NCBI GenBank assembly: GCA_937125455.1
Contig: CAKZLK010000049.1
Coordinates: 1 to 39,071, forward strand
Origin: an uncultured Aequorivita sp.
Lineage (GTDB): Bacteria > Bacteroidota > Bacteroidia > Flavobacteriales > Flavobacteriaceae
DNA length: 39,071 nucleotides
Direction of reading: 5' to 3'
The notes beneath the pieces were generated by a model that was given only the letters and a program-made list of their open reading frames with translations, ran no database searches and had not been told where the DNA came from. Every line of letters begins with the position of its first letter. The stretch's first letter is position 1. This document shows positions 6,399 to 14,710 of this stretch, in pieces. The position numbers and the translations under genes are program-made.

Positions 6399-7862
6399 AT
6401 GAAAGAAATTGCGATTATAGGTTCTGGTTTCTCATCACTTGCCGCTTCTTGCTATTTGGCTCAAGCGGGAAACAAGGTAACCATTTACGAAAAAAATCAA
6501 ACCATTGGCGGAAGAGCCAGACAGTTCAAAAAAGATGGATTTACTTTCGACATGGGGCCAACGTGGTACTGGATGCCAGATGTTTTTGAGCGTTTTTTTA
6601 AAGATTTCGATAAAGTTCCTTCAGATTTTTATGCACTTGAAAAACTAAACCCAGCCTATCGAGTGTTCTTCGGAACGGATGACTATATAACCATTGAAGA
6701 TTCTCTTGAGAAAATATATACTGCTTTCGAAAATGAAGAAGCGGGAAGCTCTGTAAAGCTTCGTAAATTTATGGATCAAGCCATGGATAATTATAATATT
6801 GCCATTAAAGATTTGGTATATAGACCTGGCGTTTCCCCTTTAGAATTGGTCACGGTAACCACAATGAAAAAGGTAGGTCAGTTTTTCAGCACTATAAGTA
6901 AAGACGTACGACGTGAGTTCACCAATCCAAAACTGATTTCAATTTTAGAATTCCCCGTTTTGTTTTTAGGAGCAAAACCTTCGAATACACCTGCTTTTTA
7001 TAGTTTTATGAACTATGCAGATTTTGGTCTAGGTACTTTTCACCCAAAAAAAGGAATGTATTCAGTAATTGAAGGAATGAAAAATCTCGCCGAAAAACTT
7101 GGTGTAAAAATAATGACCAATCAAAATGTTGAAAAGATAAATGTAGAAAATGGAAAAGCTGATGCCCTGATTATAAATGGTCAAAAAATTGAGGCAGATA
7201 TAATTTTAAGCGGCGCAGATTATCATCACACAGAAACACTTTTGGATAAAAAATTCCGACAGTATTCCGAAAACTACTGGGAAAAGAAAACTTTTGCCCC
7301 TTCTTCTCTACTATTTTATGTTGGTTTTGATAAAAAAATTGAAAATGTAGATCATCACACCTTGTTTTTTGATGTTGATTTTCAAAAGCATTCACAAGAA
7401 ATATACGATGCTCCCCAATGGCCTAATGATCCGCTTTTTTATGCAAGTTTTCCATCAAAAACAGATAAAAGTGTTTCCCCAGAAGGTAAGGAAGCGGGTA
7501 TTTTTTTAATTCCCTTGGCACCAGGATTGGATGATATACCAGAAATACGCGAAGAATATTTTGAAAAAATAATAGACCGTTTTGAAAAGATTACCAACCA
7601 AGAGGTTAAAAAATACGTTATATTTAAAGAGTCGTTTTGTATCAATGACTTCGTTTCTGATTATAATAGCTATAAGGGAAATGCTTATGGACTAGCAAAT
7701 ACATTATTGCAAACTGCTTTTCTAAGACCAAAATTAAAAAGTGGTAAAGTGAAAAATCTTTTTTTCACTGGACAGCTTACAGTACCTGGACCGGGAGTTC
7801 CACCTGCCCTTATCTCTGGAAAATTGGTGGCTGGTTTAATCGAAAAAGAAAATAAAAATTGA
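6399..7862 (+). CDS. crtI: Phytoene desaturase
   Basis: 487 residues. This FAD-dependent membrane-associated desaturase converts 15-cis-phytoene to lycopene. The N-terminal dinucleotide fold is clear (IIGSGFSSLAASCYLAQAG, then YEKN..IGGRARQF), followed by FDMGPTWYWMPD. The C-terminal bacterial-type phytoene dehydrogenase signature is LFFTGQLTVPGPGVPPALISG. The ATG at 6399 is chosen over an in-frame TTG at 6387, because homologues start with MKE/K-IAIIGSG and the TTG lies inside the -7 promoter element. The stop overlaps the crtB start by 4 nt (TTGA), implying translational coupling. It is first in the crtI-crtB-crtZ-crtYcd operon. Confidence 0.95.
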   Translation: MKEIAIIGSGFSSLAASCYLAQAGNKVTIYEKNQTIGGRARQFKKDGFTFDMGPTWYWMPDVFERFFKDFDKVPSDFYALEKLNPAYRVFFGTDDYITIEDSLEKIYTAFENEEAGSSVKLRKFMDQAMDNYNIAIKDLVYRPGVSPLELVTVTTMKKVGQFFSTISKDVRREFTNPKLISILEFPVLFLGAKPSNTPAFYSFMNYADFGLGTFHPKKGMYSVIEGMKNLAEKLGVKIMTNQNVEKINVENGKADALIINGQKIEADIILSGADYHHTETLLDKKFRQYSENYWEKKTFAPSSLLFYVGFDKKIENVDHHTLFFDVDFQKHSQEIYDAPQWPNDPLFYASFPSKTDKSVSPEGKEAGIFLIPLAPGLDDIPEIREEYFEKIIDRFEKITNQEVKKYVIFKESFCINDFVSDYNSYKGNAYGLANTLLQTAFLRPKLKSGKVKNLFFTGQLTVPGPGVPPALISGKLVAGLIEKENKN

Positions 7863-8701
7863 AACAACTTTTTGACATAGTTTCCAAGAAATGTAGCAAA
7901 AAGGTTACTGAAACCTACAGTACATCATTTTCATTGGCAACCCGTATGCTTGGGCCATCCATTAGGCAAGACATTTATAATATTTATGGTTTTGTGCGTT
8001 TTGCAGATGAAATTGTAGATTCGTTTCATGACTACGACAAAGAAGTTCTTTTTGGTCGCTTTGAAAATGCGCTGGAAGAAGCATTACTGGATAGAATAAG
8101 CTTAAATCCAATTTTAAATTCTTTTCAAGACACAGTTTACAAATATAATATTGATAGAGAACTTATAGATACTTTTATGTCTAGTATGCGCATGGATTTG
8201 ACCAAAAGCGTTTATTCAACCACAGAAGAGTTTAATGATTATATATACGGTTCTGCAGACGTAGTAGGTTTAATGTGTTTAAAAGTTTTTGTTAAAGGTG
8301 ATGCCGAAAAATATTACCAGCTTAAGGAATCAGCCATGAATTTGGGGTCGGCATTTCAAAAGGTAAACTTTTTACGTGATCTGAAAGAAGACTATGAAAA
8401 CTTAAGCCGAACCTATTTTCCTAATACCAATCTAGATTCTTTGGATGAGGAATCTAAAGCTCAAATAATCCAAGAAATAGAAGAAAATTTCAACCAAGGT
8501 TATCAGGGTATTCTACAACTGCCGCACGATTCTAAGCTCGGTGTCTTTGTTGCTTATAGATATTATAAACGTTTACTGAAAAAGCTTCAGCAAACACCTG
8601 CAACAGAAATTAAAAATGCTCGAATTAGAGTTCCCAATGTTGAAAAAATAGGTATTTTAACGCGTAGCTACGTAAAATATCAATTAAATTTGGTTAAATA
8701 A
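7859..8701 (+). CDS. crtB: Phytoene synthase
   Basis: 280 residues. It condenses two geranylgeranyl diphosphates to phytoene. Both aspartate-rich Mg-binding motifs are visible: FADEIVDSF in the first and FLRDLKEDY in the second. The TYSTSFSLATRML start and the RTYFP segment are characteristic of squalene/phytoene synthases. Translation appears to begin at TTG (7859-7861), overlapping the crtI stop. The alternative internal ATG would remove the conserved STSF region, so TTG is preferred. No geranylgeranyl diphosphate synthase gene is in the window, so the substrate must come from elsewhere in the genome. Confidence 0.95.
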   Translation: MKQLFDIVSKKCSKKVTETYSTSFSLATRMLGPSIRQDIYNIYGFVRFADEIVDSFHDYDKEVLFGRFENALEEALLDRISLNPILNSFQDTVYKYNIDRELIDTFMSSMRMDLTKSVYSTTEEFNDYIYGSADVVGLMCLKVFVKGDAEKYYQLKESAMNLGSAFQKVNFLRDLKEDYENLSRTYFPNTNLDSLDEESKAQIIQEIEENFNQGYQGILQLPHDSKLGVFVAYRYYKRLLKKLQQTPATEIKNARIRVPNVEKIGILTRSYVKYQLNLVK

Positions 8702-8707
8702 TTTTTA

Positions 8708-8745
8708 GGGAATTGCACCCCTAATATTGCTAATTAGCAATTCCT
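8708..8745. repeat. Nested inverted repeats between crtB and crtZ
   Basis: GGAATTGC (8709-8716) is complementary to GCAATTCC (8737-8744). The latter also overlaps a perfect 16-bp palindrome, ATTGCTAATTAGCAAT (8726-8741). The two folds share bases and cannot form together. This fills most of the 67-nt gap, the only sizeable gap inside the crt operon; there is no T-run, so a plain terminator is unlikely. Confidence 0.5.
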
Positions 8746-8768
8746 AGATTACAAATTAAAAAGTAAAA

Positions 8769-9218
8769 ATGACAACTATTCTTTGGATATTAATTTTCAT
8801 TGCCACTTTCTGTATTATGGAATTTATGGCTTGGTTTACGCATAAATATATTATGCATGGCTTTTTATGGAAACTGCATAAAGACCACCACCACAAAGAT
8901 CATGATAGTTGGTGGGAGCGCAACGACTACTTTTTTATTTTTTATGCATTAGTCAGTATCAGCTGCTTTGCAGGCTGGAGTTATTTCGGTTTTTGGGCGG
9001 GATTGCCCATAGGTCTTGGGATTTTTGCCTATGGTGTTGCCTATTTTTTTGTGCACGACATTTTTATTCACCAACGCTTTAAAATGTTTCGAAATGCCAA
9101 CAATTGGTATGCACGTGGAATAAGACGTGCGCATAAAATTCATCATAAGCATTTAGGAAAAGATAAAGGCGAATGTTTTGGAATGCTTTTTCCGCCGTTG
9201 AAATATTTCAAAAAATAA
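8769..9218 (+). CDS. crtZ: Beta-carotene 3-hydroxylase
   Basis: 149 residues. This di-iron membrane hydroxylase adds 3-OH groups to the beta-ionone rings, making zeaxanthin from beta-carotene. The histidine clusters of the fatty-acid-hydroxylase superfamily are all present: HKYIMH, HKDHHH, HDIFIH and HKIHHKH. Hydrophobic helices lie between them (TTILWILIFIATFCIMEF at the start, then two in the middle). The length is a little short of proteobacterial CrtZ but usual for the short bacterial form. It sits 67 nt after crtB and 3 nt before the cyclase gene. Confidence 0.93.
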   Translation: MTTILWILIFIATFCIMEFMAWFTHKYIMHGFLWKLHKDHHHKDHDSWWERNDYFFIFYALVSISCFAGWSYFGFWAGLPIGLGIFAYGVAYFFVHDIFIHQRFKMFRNANNWYARGIRRAHKIHHKHLGKDKGECFGMLFPPLKYFKK

Positions 9219-9221
9219 ACT

Positions 9222-9926
9222 ATGTGGCATCTTTACCTATTGCTGGACATAGCTTCAATCAGTGTTCCTTTTCTTTTTAGTTTTCACCCAAAGTTGAAGT
9301 TTTACAAACTTTGGATTTTTTTTATCCCCGCCACCTTTATAATGATGGCTTTTTTTATACCCTGGGACATCATTTTCACACAGAACGGCATTTGGGGGTT
9401 CAATGAAAAATATCTTTCGGGAATGAAATTGGCGAACTTACCTTTAGAGGAATGGCTTTTCTTTATTTGTATTCCCTATGCATGCCTTTTTACAATTTAT
9501 GCATTTAAAAACTTGCTTCCGAAGTTTTCATTCTCAAATAAAACAACAGCCATAGTTTACTTTTCCTTGCAAACCATTTTGATTGCCACGCTACTCTATT
9601 TTTACGATCGTTGGTATACGGCGGTAAATTTTGGATACGCTATTGTTTTACTGGCCTTGGTTTTCAATTATAAACGCGAGTCTCTGAATGTTTTCTTTCC
9701 AGTTTTCATGATTCTTTTGACACCTTTTTTTATTGTGAATGGATTCCTAACTGGCAGCTGGATTCACGAAGAAGTGGTTTGGTATAACAATGCCGAAAAT
9801 TTGGGAATCAGAATCGGCACAGTACCCATTGAAGACAGTATTTATGCTTTAAGCATGTTATTAACTGTTTTTGTCTTAATGGAAAAATTCAGAGAAAAAT
9901 ATTCTTTCAAACCAATCGATACATAA
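9222..9926 (+). CDS. Lycopene beta-cyclase, fused CrtYc/CrtYd type
   Basis: 234 residues, with six or so hydrophobic helices. The protein has the duplicated lycopene-cyclase-domain architecture in which two related halves, separate subunits (CrtYc and CrtYd) in some actinobacteria, are fused. Each half carries its P-x-E signature: PLEEWLFF near residue 84 and PIEDSIY near residue 206. It cyclises both ends of lycopene to give beta-carotene. It begins 3 nt after crtZ, the last gene of the operon. The placement with crtI, crtB and crtZ makes zeaxanthin the expected end product. I give no symbol because naming of the fused form varies. Confidence 0.88.
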   Translation: MWHLYLLLDIASISVPFLFSFHPKLKFYKLWIFFIPATFIMMAFFIPWDIIFTQNGIWGFNEKYLSGMKLANLPLEEWLFFICIPYACLFTIYAFKNLLPKFSFSNKTTAIVYFSLQTILIATLLYFYDRWYTAVNFGYAIVLLALVFNYKRESLNVFFPVFMILLTPFFIVNGFLTGSWIHEEVVWYNNAENLGIRIGTVPIEDSIYALSMLLTVFVLMEKFREKYSFKPIDT

Positions 9927-10044
9927 AATTTTCTGTTGAAAAAATCGGCAAATTAACAGCTATAAAATTTCATATGCAATAGATTAGAAAATGTAAATCA
10001 ATTAAGATTTTGCATTACATTTAATCCTAAAATTATTATTGTTT

Positions 10045-10629
10045 ATGATACATCCTAAAACAGAACTGAAATTCATCAGCAACGATATTGGATACGGTGT
10101 TGTTGCCACGGAGTTTATCCCTGCCGGAACCATAACTTGGGCTTTAGATGATTTGGACCGCGAGTTTACGCCTACCAAGTTGAAGAAAATGAACCCACTT
10201 TATCAAAATATTTTAGAAACTTATTGCTATAGAAACAAAAAAGGAAACTTTGTGCTATGCTGGGATTATGGTCGCTATGTGAACCATAGCTTTAAAAGCA
10301 ATTGTCTTTCCACTTCATATGATTTTGAAATTGCAATCCGAGATATCCAACCTGGTGAAGAATTAACTGATGATTATGGCTATTTAAATGTCTCTGAACC
10401 CTTTAAAGGAATAGATGAAGGAACCCGCCGCAAAACTGTTTATCCAGATGACCTTTTAAATCATTATGAAGCTTGGGACAACAAATTAATTAAAAACTTT
10501 CCTAAAATTATCAAAGTTGAACAACCTTTAAAATCTTTAATATCTCCAAAATTGTGGAATGAAATTAATTCGATTGTGGAAGGAAAGAAAAATATGAAAT
10601 CTATTAAAGAAAACTATTTTCCAGGATAG
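10045..10629 (+). CDS. SET-domain protein
   Basis: 194 residues. SET motifs are evident: GYGVVATEFIPAGT at the N-terminus, the catalytic-core YVNHSFKSNC (NH-S-xN-C) at about residues 87-96, and PGEELTDDYGY (GEE-x-x-x-D-Y). These bind S-adenosylmethionine and the target lysine in protein lysine methyltransferases. The bacterial target is unknown. The post-SET cysteines usual in eukaryotic enzymes are not visible. The ATG at 10045 is preferred over TTG at 10039. It lies 118 nt after the crt operon and may be a separate unit. Its 3' end faces the TlpA gene with only 9 nt between. Confidence 0.8.
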   Translation: MIHPKTELKFISNDIGYGVVATEFIPAGTITWALDDLDREFTPTKLKKMNPLYQNILETYCYRNKKGNFVLCWDYGRYVNHSFKSNCLSTSYDFEIAIRDIQPGEELTDDYGYLNVSEPFKGIDEGTRRKTVYPDDLLNHYEAWDNKLIKNFPKIIKVEQPLKSLISPKLWNEINSIVEGKKNMKSIKENYFPG

Positions 10630-10638
10630 TTTTAAAAA

Positions 10639-11199
10639 TTAGTTATTGAGTAGTTGATCTAAAAGTGTTCTTATTTTATCGCTATTCCAGTCAGCTGCCC
10701 CTTCTTCATTGATAATGATTTCACCAGATTTTGAAAGTAAATAGGAAGTTGGAAGCGCATTGGATTCCAGTTCCTTAGGCGCTTTAAAAGATTGCAGATA
10801 AACAGGCAGCGTATAACCATTCTTTACCATAAATTTTTCAACCTTCTCAGCCTTTTCCGAAGTGACAAAATAGAAATCTACTCTATCACCATAAGCATCG
10901 TATAACTTTTGAAAAGAAGGCATTTCCGCAACGCAAGGAGGGCACCAAGTGGCCCAAAAATTTACAATCGTAACTTTTCCCTTCGATTGCGAAAAATTTG
11001 CTTCTTCAGTATTTAATTGTTGCAAATTCCAATCGTAATCTTGAATTGTTTGTCGCTCATCTACAGACATTTCCGAAGGAGAAAATGAAACAAGCCTTTG
11101 CACAAACACCTGGATTGGCATTCGTGTTTGTGGAATTATCAAAAGCACCAAAAACGCAAAAAAAAGAATATTGCTCCAATGTTTTCTTAAGAACTTCAT
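10639..11199 (-). CDS. TlpA-family thiol-disulfide oxidoreductase
   Basis: 186 residues. A membrane anchor (about residues 8-30) is followed by a periplasmic thioredoxin fold with the active site WATWCPPC and the cis-proline loop ALPTSYLL. The extra region around NFSQSKGKVTIVNFW is typical of TlpA/ResA-like reductases, which reduce disulfides during cytochrome c maturation or in other exported proteins. The true partner cannot be told from the context. The gene is convergent with the SET gene, and a strong hairpin at 11219-11250 separates it from the aconitase gene upstream. Confidence 0.9.
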   Translation of the reverse strand: MKFLRKHWSNILFFAFLVLLIIPQTRMPIQVFVQRLVSFSPSEMSVDERQTIQDYDWNLQQLNTEEANFSQSKGKVTIVNFWATWCPPCVAEMPSFQKLYDAYGDRVDFYFVTSEKAEKVEKFMVKNGYTLPVYLQSFKAPKELESNALPTSYLLSKSGEIIINEEGAADWNSDKIRTLLDQLLNN

Positions 11200-11213
11200 G
11201 AATTTTATAAGTA

Positions 11214-11250
11214 TAAAAAAACCTAACAGGTCTCAAAACCTGTTAGGTTT
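11214..11250 (-). terminator. Rho-independent terminator of the aconitase gene
   Basis: A 13-bp inverted repeat, AAACCTAACAGGT (11219-11231) and ACCTGTTAGGTTT (11238-11250), has a 6-nt loop. Read on the minus strand it is followed by a run of T (A-tract at 11214-11221 on the plus strand), ideally placed 19 nt after the aconitase stop. Confidence 0.9.
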
Positions 11251-11268
11251 ATGTATTTATATGGTATT

Positions 11269-13533
11269 TTAAGCGTTCTGCTTTTTAATCAAATTTAAAG
11301 CAGAGCCTTCACGATACCACTTTATCTGAGCGTCATTATAAGTATGGTTCGCTTTTATAGTGTCTTTACTTCCATCCTTATGAACAATCTCAATGGTCAA
11401 AGGTTTATTTTCAGAAAAATCAGCAATATCAATAAAGTTGAATGTATCGTCTTCTTGGATTAAATCGTAATCTGCTTCGTTAGCAAATGTCAATCCTAAC
11501 ATCCCTTGCTTTTTCAAGTTTGTTTCGTGAATTCGTGCGAACGATTTCACCAAAACCGCAGCAACACCCAAAAATCTCGGTTGCATAGCTGCATGCTCAC
11601 GAGAAGAACCTTCGCCGTAATTGTGGTCGCCTACAACAATTGTTTTTATCCCTTTGGTTTTATATGCGCGTTGCACATCTGGCACACCACCGTATTCACC
11701 GGTTAGTTGGTTTTTCACAAAATTAGTTTGCTTATTAAATGCATTTACTGCTCCAATTAGCGTGTTATTTGCAATATTGTCCAAATGTCCACGGTAACGC
11801 AACCACGGGCCAGCCATAGAAATATGGTCGGTTGTACATTTTCCGAAAGCTTTAATCAATAGTTTTACTCCTTGTAATTCAGAATCTTTAATTGGAACAA
11901 ACGGTTCCAACAATTGAAGGCGCTCACTATCTGTAGCTACCTTTACTTCAACAGAACTACCATCTTCTGTTGGTGCCAAATAACCATTGTCGTCTACAGC
12001 AAATCCCTTTGGTGGAAGCTCTAAACCTACTGGTATATCTAATTTTACTTCCTGCCCATCTTCGTTTATTAAGGTATCGTGCATCGGGTCAAAATCCAAT
12101 CGGCCCGAAATTGCAATTGCAGCAACCATTTCTGGAGAGCCAACAAAAGCGTGGGTATTTGGGTTTCCGTCAGCTCGTTTTGAAAAGTTTCTATTGAAAG
12201 AATGCACTATGGTGTTCTTTTCATCACCTTTCCTATCACTTCTATCCCACTGTCCAATACAAGGGCCACAAGCGTTGGTAAAAATTGTTGCGCCAAGGTT
12301 TTCAAAAACATCTAAAAGACCATCGCGTTCGGCAGTAAAACGAATCTGTTCCGAACCTGGATTTATACCAAAATCACTCTTAGGTTTTAATTTTTTATCG
12401 ACTGCCTGTTGTGCAATCGAAGCTGCTCTAGACAAATCTTCATAGGAAGAGTTGGTACACGAACCTATCAATCCCCAATCTACTTTTAAAGGCCAATCAT
12501 TTTTTCTTGCTTTTTCACCTAATTCGCCAACTGGAGTAGCTAAATCTGGAGTGAAAGGTCCATTTAAATGTGGACGAAGTGTGGTCAAATCTATTTCAAT
12601 AACTTGATCGAAGTATTTTTCAGGATTTGCATAAACTTCATCATCACCAGTTAAATAGGGTCTAATTTTATTTGCTTCATCTGCAATATCTTCACGGTCT
12701 GTCGCTCTAAGGAAACGTTCCATTGCATCATCATAACCGAATGTTGATGTAGTAGCGCCAATTTCGGCACCCATATTACAAATTGTTCCTTTTCCAGTAC
12801 AAGAAAGATTTTTAGCTCCAGGTCCAAAATATTCAACAATAGCTCCGGTTCCCCCTTTTACGGTAAGAATTCCGGCAACTTTCAAAATAACATCTTTTGA
12901 AGCAGTCCAACCATTAAGTTCCCCAGTTAATTTAACCCCGATTAACTTTGGGAATTTCAATTCCCAAGGCATCCCGGCCATCACATCAACAGCATCAGCA
13001 CCACCAACACCAATAGCGACCATACCTAAACCACCAGCATTTACGGTGTGGCTATCAGTGCCGATCATCATTCCACCCGGAAACGCATAATTTTCCAAAA
13101 CTACTTGGTGAATAATTCCAGCTCCTGGTCTCCAAAAACCGATACCGTATTTATTTGAAACAGATTCTAAAAAGTCGAAAACTTCGTTACTTGTTTCGTT
13201 CGCGCGCTTCAAATCTGGAGCAGCACCTTGTTTTGCTTGAATTAAGTGATCACAGTGAACCGTAGTTGGTACAGCAACTGTTTTCTTTCCGGCCTGCATA
13301 AATTGCAAAAGCGCCATTTGTGCAGTTGCATCTTGACATGCTATTCTATCAGGAGCAAAATCTACATAATCCTTTCCTCGTTGGAAAGCTTTATTGGGGT
13401 TACCATCCCATAAGTGGGAGTATAATATTTTTTCAGAAAGGGTAAGTGGTTTTCCAGTGATTTCACGTGCTTTATCTACACGTTCAGCCATTTGGGCATA
13501 AACCTTTTTAATCATATCAATATCAAAAGCCAT
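11269..13533 (-). CDS. Aconitate hydratase
   Basis: 754 residues. It isomerises citrate to isocitrate in the TCA cycle with a [4Fe-4S] cluster. The three cluster cysteines are in [10 protein letters not shown] (one) and ACGPCIGQW (two). Substrate-site elements include [12 protein letters not shown] and the C-terminal swivel domain [10 protein letters not shown]. Length and sequence fit the mitochondrial-type aconitase family common in Bacteroidota rather than the longer AcnA/IRP or AcnB forms. It has its own terminator downstream. Upstream are 212 nt containing a palindrome cluster (13588-13628) that may regulate it; the MoxR gene is further upstream on the same strand. Confidence 0.96.
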   Translation of the reverse strand: MAFDIDMIKKVYAQMAERVDKAREITGKPLTLSEKILYSHLWDGNPNKAFQRGKDYVDFAPDRIACQDATAQMALLQFMQAGKKTVAVPTTVHCDHLIQAKQGAAPDLKRANETSNEVFDFLESVSNKYGIGFWRPGAGIIHQVVLENYAFPGGMMIGTDSHTVNAGGLGMVAIGVGGADAVDVMAGMPWELKFPKLIGVKLTGELNGWTASKDVILKVAGILTVKGGTGAIVEYFGPGAKNLSCTGKGTICNMGAEIGATTSTFGYDDAMERFLRATDREDIADEANKIRPYLTGDDEVYANPEKYFDQVIEIDLTTLRPHLNGPFTPDLATPVGELGEKARKNDWPLKVDWGLIGSCTNSSYEDLSRAASIAQQAVDKKLKPKSDFGINPGSEQIRFTAERDGLLDVFENLGATIFTNACGPCIGQWDRSDRKGDEKNTIVHSFNRNFSKRADGNPNTHAFVGSPEMVAAIAISGRLDFDPMHDTLINEDGQEVKLDIPVGLELPPKGFAVDDNGYLAPTEDGSSVEVKVATDSERLQLLEPFVPIKDSELQGVKLLIKAFGKCTTDHISMAGPWLRYRGHLDNIANNTLIGAVNAFNKQTNFVKNQLTGEYGGVPDVQRAYKTKGIKTIVVGDHNYGEGSSREHAAMQPRFLGVAAVLVKSFARIHETNLKKQGMLGLTFANEADYDLIQEDDTFNFIDIADFSENKPLTIEIVHKDGSKDTIKANHTYNDAQIKWYREGSALNLIKKQNA

Positions 13534-13587
13534 AGTTGTATTTTTTGTTGTTGCGAAAATACAAAATTTTAGAATATTTAAAAAATA

Positions 13588-13628
13588 TTTAATGAAATTG
13601 CTTGTTTAATGAATATAATTCATTAAAC
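13588..13628. promoter_or_regulatory. Palindrome and repeated half-sites upstream of aconitase
   Basis: GTTTAATGAAT (13604-13614), ATA, ATTCATTAAAC (13618-13628): a perfect 11-bp inverted repeat. A further direct copy of the TTTAATGAA half-site is at 13588-13596, 17 nt before the one in the palindrome. It lies 55-95 nt before the aconitase start. No T-run follows on either strand, so an operator is more likely than a terminator. Confidence 0.45.
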
Positions 13629-13745
13629 ACTAATTATCATTGAATATAATTGCTAAATCAATAATTTTAGATAGCTAAAATTAAGAATTTGAAAATTTTT
13701 AGATTTTGATTTTTTATGAAATTTCAGTGGAAAAGCAACTGTTGT

Positions 13746-14699
13746 TTAATACAAGCTTTTGATAATTTCTTCAATGCTCAAATCTTCGGCTTCGGCCTTG
13801 TAGTTTTTGATTATTCGGTGTCTGAGAATTCCGATTGCAGCTTTTTGAACATCCTCAATATCGGGAGAAAATTTACCGTGAAGCGCTGCGTGCGATTTTG
13901 CAGCAAGAATTAAATTTTGGGAAGCTCGTGGACCAGCGCCCCAATCGATATAATTTTTTACCATATCAGTAGCCGTAGAGCTATTGGGTCGGGTTTTACC
14001 AACCAAAGTAACTGCGTATTCCACAACATTATCTGCTACTGGAATTCTTCGAATCAATTGTTGAAAATCGATAATTTCCTGTGCAGTAAAGAGCGCATTT
14101 ACTTTTTGTATTTCGCCTGCCGTAGTCTGTTTTACAACTTCTACTTCTTCCGAAAATGAAGGATATTCAAGGTTAATCGCAAACATAAAACGGTCTAACT
14201 GCGCTTCTGGCAAAGGATAGGTTCCCTCCTGCTCTATAGGGTTCTGCGTTGCCAATACAAAATAAGGCAAATCCAATTTATAATGATGACCAGCAACAGT
14301 AACGGCGCGTTCTTGCATTGCCTCCAATAGCGCAGCCTGGGTTTTGGGCGGTGTACGATTTATCTCATCGGCAAGAATAATATTCGCAAAAATCGGTCCT
14401 TTTATAAATTTGAACTCACGGTTTTGATCAAGAATTTCAGACCCCAAAATATCGCTCGGCATTAAGTCTGGCGTAAATTGAATTCTTTTAAATTTCAAAC
14501 CTAGCGCTTCCGCAACAGTATTTACCAACAAGGTTTTTGCAAGTCCAGGAACGCCAATCAATAACGCGTGGCCGCCTGAAAAAATAGCGAGCAATACTTG
14601 CTCAACTACCTCATCCTGACCTACTATTACTTTTTTTATTTCCTGCCGAAGGGCATTGTATTTTGAAACCAGTTGCTTTACCGCTGTTACGTCTGACAT
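13746..14699 (-). CDS. MoxR-family AAA ATPase
   Basis: 317 residues. The Walker A is GVPGLAKTLL and Walker B is ILADEINRTPPKTQAALLEAMQE, the near-invariant MoxR string. Sensor 1 is ATQNPIEQEGTYPLPEAQLDRF. MoxR ATPases act as chaperone-like remodelling factors and usually pair with a DUF58/VWA protein; no such partner is next to it here. It follows the last SurA-like gene by 11 nt on the same strand, so it is probably cotranscribed with the folding-factor operon. Confidence 0.93.
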   Translation of the reverse strand: MSDVTAVKQLVSKYNALRQEIKKVIVGQDEVVEQVLLAIFSGGHALLIGVPGLAKTLLVNTVAEALGLKFKRIQFTPDLMPSDILGSEILDQNREFKFIKGPIFANIILADEINRTPPKTQAALLEAMQERAVTVAGHHYKLDLPYFVLATQNPIEQEGTYPLPEAQLDRFMFAINLEYPSFSEEVEVVKQTTAGEIQKVNALFTAQEIIDFQQLIRRIPVADNVVEYAVTLVGKTRPNSSTATDMVKNYIDWGAGPRASQNLILAAKSHAALHGKFSPDIEDVQKAAIGILRHRIIKNYKAEAEDLSIEEIIKSLY

Positions 14700-14710
14700 A
14701 TTTATTTATA

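Noticed and set aside
11970-12445. Long plus-strand open frames opposite aconitase (and similar ones opposite guaB, the isomerases and leucine dehydrogenase)
   Set aside because: They are reflections of strong coding on the other strand and have no motifs of their own.
13534-13745. A small RNA gene upstream of aconitase
   Set aside because: Only AT-rich sequence and the palindrome cluster are seen. There is no paired promoter and terminator to support a transcript.
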